Assembly: GCA_021736745.1 (NCBI GenBank)
Contig: JAIPFG010000113.1
Coordinates: 1-8,913, forward strand
From: Pseudomonadales bacterium
GTDB lineage: Bacteria > Pseudomonadota > Gammaproteobacteria > Pseudomonadales > IMCC2047
Length of the DNA stretch: 8,913 nt
Reading direction: 5' to 3'
Each line of letters starts with the position of its first letter. Position 1 is the first letter of the stretch. Under the pieces are notes generated by a model. The model was not told the origin of the DNA, did no database searches, and was given only the letters and a program-made list of their open reading frames with translations. Both the position numbers and the translations under genes were made by a program. Below are positions 4,689-8,913 of this stretch, one piece after another.

Positions 4689-5879
4689 ATGAAATTTATT
4701 GATGAAGCAAACATTTACGTGGAAGCAGGGAAGGGTGGAAACGGATGTTTGAGTTTTCTGCGGGAAAAGTATCGCCCTAAAGGTGGGCCTGATGGCGGCG
4801 ATGGCGGTGACGGAGGGTCAGTTATTTTGGAGGCCTCTGATTCGATTAATACCCTGGTAGATTTTCGCTATCAACCGCGTTATTGTGCAGAGTCGGGCCA
4901 AAATGGTCGTGGCCGTAATTGCACGGGTGCCGGTGGCGATGACTTGGTATTACAAATTCCCATAGGAACATCGGTTATCGATAAAGATACGCTGGAATTG
5001 CTGGTTGATATGACAGAAAATGGTCAGCGTTTTGTGGTCGCCAAAGGTGGATTCCATGGGTTGGGCAATGCCCGTTTTAAGTCCAGTGTCAATCGGACGC
5101 CTCGGCAAACCAGCGATGGTACGCCCGGTGAATCGCGCCAGCTCAAATTAGAACTGAAGGTGATGGCAGACGTAGGGTTGTTAGGTCTGCCGAATGCAGG
5201 AAAGTCGACTTTGATCAGAGCCGTATCTGCGGCAAAACCGAAGGTGGCGGATTATCCTTTTACAACATTGGTACCAAACTTGGGCGTGGTCAGTATAGAA
5301 AAACACCGCAGCTTTGTGATTGCGGATATTCCTGGGCTTATTGAGGGTGCTTCTGAAGGGGCCGGCTTGGGCTTTCAGTTTTTAAGGCACGTAGCCCGCA
5401 CCCGATTATTGTTGCATATGGTCGATATGGCGCCACTTGATGAAAGCGATCCGGTAGAGGCTGTTCGCAGCATTGAAAATGAGTTGGAAAAATTCAGTCC
5501 GACCCTAGCGCAACGCGACCGTTGGCTGGTCTTGAATAAACTGGATCTAATTCCAGAGAATGAGCGCGAGGAGAGGTGTAGTGCTTTGCTCGAGCAGTTG
5601 TCCTGGGATGGCCCCGTCTTTAAAGTGTCGGCGATTCAAAAGCAGGGCACGCAGGAATTAAGCGGCGTCATAATGGACTACATCGAGCAGCATAATAGAG
5701 AGGAAGCTGAAAACCCTGAGTTCGCGGAAAAAGAGCGGGCGATCAAGGAAAAAATGGAAGAAGAAGCGCGGTTATGTATACACCATTACCACGAGCTGCG
5801 GGCACAAAAAAGAGCAGCCAGAGACGCGAATGACGATGACGATGACGACGATGATGTTGAGGTTTTCTATGTCTCTTGA
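4689..5879 (+). CDS. obgE: GTPase Obg (CgtA), ribosome assembly
   Basis: Obg is an essential GTPase that binds the 50S subunit and acts in its late assembly and in stress and replication control. The 396 residues show the three expected parts. First, the glycine-rich Obg fold (1 to about 158) with EAGKGGNGCLSFLREK and GGPDGGDGGDGGSV. Second, the G domain with G1 GLPNAGKST (166-174), switch I region TTLVPNLG, G3 DIPGLIEGA (from 213), G4 NKLD (283-286) and a SAIQ G5. Third, a variable C-terminal tail that is basic and then strongly acidic, ending in eight consecutive Asp (382-389) and VEVFYVS. The acidic end is usual in proteobacterial Obg. ATG 4689 has only a weak ribosome binding site. proB follows 36 bases later, probably in the same transcript. 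Confidence 0.97.
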   Translation: MKFIDEANIYVEAGKGGNGCLSFLREKYRPKGGPDGGDGGDGGSVILEASDSINTLVDFRYQPRYCAESGQNGRGRNCTGAGGDDLVLQIPIGTSVIDKDTLELLVDMTENGQRFVVAKGGFHGLGNARFKSSVNRTPRQTSDGTPGESRQLKLELKVMADVGLLGLPNAGKSTLIRAVSAAKPKVADYPFTTLVPNLGVVSIEKHRSFVIADIPGLIEGASEGAGLGFQFLRHVARTRLLLHMVDMAPLDESDPVEAVRSIENELEKFSPTLAQRDRWLVLNKLDLIPENEREERCSALLEQLSWDGPVFKVSAIQKQGTQELSGVIMDYIEQHNREEAENPEFAEKERAIKEKMEEEARLCIHHYHELRAQKRAARDANDDDDDDDDVEVFYVS

Positions 5880-5894
5880 TGATTTCTCATCAAG
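5875..5894 (+). promoter_or_regulatory. hairpin across the obg stop codon
   Basis: CTTGATGA (5875-5882) and TCATCAAG (5887-5894) form a perfect 8-bp stem with a TTTC loop that contains the obg TGA (5877-5879). It is followed by GCGGGT, not by T residues, so it is not an intrinsic terminator. It ends 9 bases before the GGAGAGG of proB (5904-5910). It could protect the upstream mRNA or tune proB expression. Confidence 0.45.
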
Positions 5895-5903
5895 GCGGGT
5901 TGC

Positions 5904-5918
5904 GGAGAGGTTTGATTG
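5904..5918 (+). promoter_or_regulatory. ribosome binding site deciding the TTG start of proB
   Basis: GGAGAGG (5904-5910) lies 5 bases before TTG 5916. No in-frame ATG or GTG stands near the conserved N-terminus; the nearby ATG at 5944 is out of frame. TTG is therefore the supported start. Confidence 0.75.
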
Positions 5919-7064
5919 TCAGGACTAAATTTGGAACTCAATCATGCCTGGGCCAAGGTGCCCCAGGCACAAAGGTGGGTCGTAAAAATAGGCAGCGCAT
6001 TACTGACTGCCGATGGTGCTGGTTTAGATCAAACAGCGATTAGCGCCTGGGTGGATCAAATCTCGGCGCTACGTAAACAAGGCATTGATATTGTTTTGGT
6101 GTCCTCTGGCTCCATTGCTGAAGGAATGTCGCGCCTTAAAATGAAACAGCGCCCGCATGAATTGCATCGTTTGCAGGCGGCGGCAGCGGTGGGTCAAATG
6201 GGACTGATACAGGCCTACGAGTCAAATTTCCAGCGTTACCAAACACATACCGCACAAATATTGCTGACCCATGATGACCTTTCCAATCGACAGCGATACC
6301 TGAACGCTCGAAGTACAATCAAGGAGCTGCTCGAACTGGGTGTTGTGCCTGTGATTAATGAAAACGATACGGTTGTTACCGATGAAATCCGTTTTGGTGA
6401 TAATGATTCGCTCGGTGCGCTTGTCGCGAACTTAGTAGAGGCGGACCTGTTGATTATATTGACCGATCAGATGGGTTTGCATCGCAGCGACCCGCGCCAA
6501 AATCCGGATGCGCCAGTGATTGCGCAAGCCTATGCGAGTGACCGTGAGTTGGATGCTATGGTTAGTGGAGGCATGGGGCATCTCGGTCGAGGCGGGATGG
6601 CGACTAAGCTGAATGCGGCACGATTGGCGGCGCGTTCGGGAGCTGTCACCCTGATTACCAGTGGGCATCTACCGCAAGTGTTAGAGCGAATTCATCAAGG
6701 GGAGCTGGTAGGGACTCTATTAGTGCCTGATTTAGAACCTTTAGTAGCGCGAAAACGTTGGCTTGCGGGGCATTTGCAGGCAAAAGGCCGGTTGGTGTTG
6801 GATGAAGGTGCCGTCAGAGTATTGATGAACCAAGGTCGTAGTCTATTGCCGGTAGGGGTTAAAGCCGTCTATGGTAAATTTTCACGGGGCGACATGGTGA
6901 CCTGCGAAGGACTGGATGGCATTGCGATAGCGCGGGGCTTAATAAATTACGATTCGGTGGATTCGGAAAAAATCATGGGTAAGTCTAGCGGGCAGATAGA
7001 AGCAACTCTTGGTTATGTGAGCGAACCGGAGTTGATACACCGGGATAATTTGGTTCTCTTATAA
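5916..7064 (+). CDS. proB: glutamate 5-kinase
   Basis: ProB phosphorylates glutamate with ATP, the first and normally proline-inhibited step of proline synthesis, in the cytoplasm. The 382 residues hold an amino-acid kinase domain and a C-terminal PUA domain (about 289-375). Motifs: VVKIGSALLT (22-31) for nucleotide binding, VSSGSIAEGM, INENDTV (147-153), RFGDNDSLGA (159-168), LTDQMGLH, and GGMATKLNAA. The PUA part begins KGRLVLDEGA. The protein is slightly longer than the 367 residues of E. coli, mostly by about 14 residues before the first motif. The start is TTG with GGAGAGG, so translation is probably modest. It follows obg closely, as in pseudomonads; proA is not in the window. Confidence 0.97.
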   Translation: MSGLNLELNHAWAKVPQAQRWVVKIGSALLTADGAGLDQTAISAWVDQISALRKQGIDIVLVSSGSIAEGMSRLKMKQRPHELHRLQAAAAVGQMGLIQAYESNFQRYQTHTAQILLTHDDLSNRQRYLNARSTIKELLELGVVPVINENDTVVTDEIRFGDNDSLGALVANLVEADLLIILTDQMGLHRSDPRQNPDAPVIAQAYASDRELDAMVSGGMGHLGRGGMATKLNAARLAARSGAVTLITSGHLPQVLERIHQGELVGTLLVPDLEPLVARKRWLAGHLQAKGRLVLDEGAVRVLMNQGRSLLPVGVKAVYGKFSRGDMVTCEGLDGIAIARGLINYDSVDSEKIMGKSSGQIEATLGYVSEPELIHRDNLVLL

Positions 7065-7082
7065 GAGATTTCAAATGTTGTA

Positions 7083-7121
7083 CCCATAAAAAAACCGGAT
7101 TCAATCCGGTTTTTTTATGGG
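7083..7121. terminator. shared bidirectional terminator between proB and rpsT
   Basis: The left arm 7083-7101 (CCCAT, seven A, CCGGATT) and the right arm 7103-7121 are a perfect 19-bp inverted repeat around a single base. On the plus strand CCGG-based pairing is followed by seven T (7110-7116), and the same holds on the minus strand because of the A run. It can therefore stop transcription of both convergent genes. Confidence 0.92.
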
Positions 7122-7139
7122 TTGCTGATGGTAAAAGAT

Positions 7140-7406
7140 CTAAGCTTTTAGCGCTTTGACTCTCTTATTTAAACGACTTTTCCAACGAGCAGCCTTATTC
7201 TTTTTGATAATGCCTTTATTCGCCATAATGTCCACTTTTGGCACTGCGGCAGCATAAGCGGCTTGTGCCGTTTCATAGTCGCCGGAGTGAATGGCGGAAA
7301 TTACTTTTTTCACATAGGTGCGCACCATGGAACGCAAGCTGGCATTGTGCTCATTGCGCTTTACTGCTTGACGTGCGCGTTTTCTAGATCCAGGGTTGTT
7401 TGCCAC
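7140..7406 (-). CDS. rpsT: 30S ribosomal protein S20
   Basis: Ribosomal protein S20 of 88 residues, the normal length, is a three-helix basic protein binding 16S rRNA early in small-subunit assembly. MANNPGSRKRARQAVKRNEHNASLRSM and the late KGIIKKNKAARWKSRLNKRVK are characteristic. The start codon is GTG (7406-7404) with AAGGAG (7419-7414) placed 7 bases upstream. In E. coli the gene starts with UUG and S20 represses its own translation; a non-ATG start here is consistent with the same kind of control. It is divergent from murJ, a common gammaproteobacterial arrangement. Confidence 0.97.
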   Translation of the reverse strand: MANNPGSRKRARQAVKRNEHNASLRSMVRTYVKKVISAIHSGDYETAQAAYAAAVPKVDIMANKGIIKKNKAARWKSRLNKRVKALKA

Positions 7407-7459
7407 TTTTCGGCTCCTTGGGTTACAAATATAATTTTGGTTGAAATTTAGGACGCGGA

Positions 7460-7488
7460 ACTATGCCTGTTCGGGGACAAATTGTCAA
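7460..7488 (-). promoter_or_regulatory. rpsT promoter, sigma-70 type
   Basis: On the minus strand, a perfect -35 TTGACA (7488-7483) is followed after 17 bases by CATAGT (7465-7460, 4/6 match). Transcription would start near 7453, giving a leader of about 46 bases to the GTG of rpsT. Confidence 0.6.
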
Positions 7489-7526
7489 TTTTTTTCAATG
7501 GATAACTCCCTGACCGAAAGTGCCTT

Positions 7527-7597
7527 ATCTGTGGCATCGATCCGATTGCGAGAATCTCGGGCAAATCGTCATGCTAATAATGGAAATTGCCACAGAT
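7527..7597. repeat. spaced 10-bp inverted repeat upstream of murJ
   Basis: ATCTGTGGCA (7527-7536) and TGCCACAGAT (7588-7597) are perfect reverse complements 51 bases apart, in the rpsT-murJ gap. They could form the closing stem of a leader RNA for murJ or be paired binding sites of a regulator. Neither is demonstrated. Confidence 0.5.
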
Positions 7598-7640
7598 GCA
7601 GATTATGATGCGACGACAATAAAATCCCAGTAATTATTAA

Positions 7641-8913
7641 ATGCATCCCACAGAGCCGCCTCCCATTACTGATCCACCTTCTCCTTCTCACTTAAAGTCT
7701 ACAGGTGTTGTTGGCAGTTATACGATGCTGTCTCGTATTCTTGGTTTATTGCGTGACGTGGTGATTGCTAATTTTATTGGTGCTTCCGCCAGTGCCGATG
7801 CTTTTTTTGTCGCCTTTAAAATCCCCAATTTTCTTCGCCGACTGTTTGCTGAAGGTGCATTTGCGCAGGCTTTTGTGCCCGTTTTGTCGGAGTATAAAAC
7901 GCAGAGAGATCATCTGGCGGTGAAGGAGTTGGTTAATAATGTAGCGGGGACGCTTGGTTTGGCTCTGGCACTTTTGACGGGTGTGGCGATGGTTGCTGCC
8001 CCCGTGATTACGTTGGTGTTTGCCCCCGGCTTTATTCAATATGAAGAAAAATTGGCGCTTACCACTGATTTATTGAGAATCACTTTCCCTTATCTCTTTT
8101 TTATATCGTTGACCGCTTTTTCCGGATCGATCTTGAATAGTTATGGCCGGTTCGGGATACCTGCATTTACTCCGGTATTGCTGAATATCTCGTTAATCTG
8201 CGCCGCTCTTTTTTTGGCGCCGAACCTTAACGAGCCGGTCATGGCATTAGGTTGGGGGGTGTTAATTGCTGGGGCCGCGCAGTTACTTTTTCAGCTACCT
8301 TTCCTGGCGAAGTTGCATTTGCTGCCTGCACCAAAACTTCATCGACAACACGAAGGGGTAAAGCAGATTTTAACACTCATGCTCCCCGCGTTATTCGGGG
8401 TGTCTGTGAGCCAAATTAATTTATTGTTGGATACATTGCTGGCATCGTTTCTGAAAACTGGTAGCGTATCCTGGCTTTATTATTCCGATCGTCTGGTGGA
8501 GTTGCCGTTGGGTGTGTTCGGAATAGCCATTGCTACGGTTATTTTGCCGAGCTTATCACGGCTGCATGCCAGTCAATCAACAGAGAAGTTTAGTCAGACT
8601 CTGGACTGGGCGCTGCGCTCCGTTTGTGTGATTGGCGTACCTGCCGCGCTGGCCCTATTTATTCTTGCGGAACCATTGATTATCACTCTATTTCAGTATG
8701 GTGCGATGACCGAAAGGGATGTTGCCATGGCGGCGATGAGTCTCCGGGCGTATTCTTTTGGTTTGTTTGCTTTTATGTTAATTAAGGTATTAGCTCCGGG
8801 GTATTTCTCGCGTCAAGATACAAAAACACCGGTTCGAATAGCCGTTTGGGCAATGTTAACCAATATGATACTGAATCTTATTTTGGTATGGCCCTTGCAA
8901 CATGCAGGTTTAG
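7641..8913 (+). CDS. murJ: lipid II flippase MurJ (MviN), partial at right edge
   Basis: MurJ moves lipid II across the inner membrane for peptidoglycan synthesis. The first 424 codons are present; the family is about 510 residues with 14 membrane helices, so roughly the last 90 are outside the window. SRILGLLRD, DAFFVAFKIPNFLRRLFAEGAFAQAFVPVLSEY and LYYSDRLVELPLGVFG are hallmarks. Residues matching the essential cavity positions of E. coli MurJ are kept: Arg32, Arg38, Asp53, Arg66 and Arg284. A proline-rich start of about 15 residues (MHPTEPPPITDPPSP) precedes the usual N-terminus. It probably stays in the cytoplasm. ATG 7641 directly follows an in-frame TAA and has no clear ribosome binding site. 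In related genomes ribF and ileS follow. Confidence 0.97.
   Translation, partial: MHPTEPPPITDPPSPSHLKSTGVVGSYTMLSRILGLLRDVVIANFIGASASADAFFVAFKIPNFLRRLFAEGAFAQAFVPVLSEYKTQRDHLAVKELVNNVAGTLGLALALLTGVAMVAAPVITLVFAPGFIQYEEKLALTTDLLRITFPYLFFISLTAFSGSILNSYGRFGIPAFTPVLLNISLICAALFLAPNLNEPVMALGWGVLIAGAAQLLFQLPFLAKLHLLPAPKLHRQHEGVKQILTLMLPALFGVSVSQINLLLDTLLASFLKTGSVSWLYYSDRLVELPLGVFGIAIATVILPSLSRLHASQSTEKFSQTLDWALRSVCVIGVPAALALFILAEPLIITLFQYGAMTERDVAMAAMSLRAYSFGLFAFMLIKVLAPGYFSRQDTKTPVRIAVWAMLTNMILNLILVWPLQHAGL

Larger units (their letters stand above)
7407..7640. other. divergent rpsT-murJ intergenic region
   Basis: This 234-base region holds the rpsT promoter (7460-7488, minus) and a separated 10-bp inverted repeat (7527-7536 with 7588-7597). 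No clear promoter for murJ was found and there is no reading frame of note. A TAA stop immediately precedes the murJ ATG. Confidence 0.55.

Noticed and set aside
6432..6668. 78-codon minus-strand frame
   Set aside because: It is a shadow of proB; no family motif.
7746..8039. 97-codon minus-strand frame
   Set aside because: It lies wholly inside murJ on the opposite strand and is a shadow of it.

Overview
The window looks like a gammaproteobacterial chromosome, probably of the Pseudomonas/Cellvibrio-type lineages. The right two thirds (about 2580-8913) carry a well-known conserved order: tRNA-Pro and ispB on the minus strand, then rplU-rpmA, obg and proB on the plus strand, convergent rpsT, and divergent murJ. 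All of these genes look intact apart from murJ, which runs off the right edge. Species cannot be fixed from what is visible.

The left third (1-2577) is very different. It is gene-poor and full of debris: the C-terminal part of an IS66-family transposase with an amber codon and a missing end, a long AT-rich stretch without a recognisable gene, one intact small AlpA-family DNA-binding protein, a candidate IS21-type terminus, an attC-like imperfect hairpin, a REP/BIME-like cruciform, and the 3' remnant of a metallophosphoesterase gene. It abuts the 3' (CCA) end of tRNA-Pro, the usual place for integrative elements to insert, and AlpA-type regulators are typical of such elements. The simplest reading is an eroded genomic island or insertion hot spot. 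No integrase and no duplicated tRNA end (att copy) is visible here.

The housekeeping block combines isoprenoid chain synthesis (IspB, the quinone side chain), ribosome parts and assembly (L21, L27, S20, the Obg GTPase), proline synthesis (ProB) and peptidoglycan precursor export (MurJ, the lipid II flippase). Transcription signals are readable: good sigma-70-like promoters for ispB, rplU and rpsT, a strong intrinsic terminator after rpmA, and a 19-bp perfect inverted repeat acting as a shared terminator between convergent proB and rpsT. proB starts with TTG and rpsT with GTG, each supported by a Shine-Dalgarno sequence.

I found no convincing new multi-gene system. The most interesting points are an orphan promoter with a palindrome in its -10 region (566-594), the three-stem REP element joined to a truncated gene (1915-1989), the attC-like hairpin (1779-1824), a leader with a closing stem before rplU, a hairpin across the obg stop codon, and a Leu-to-Pro change in the second aspartate-rich motif of IspB.
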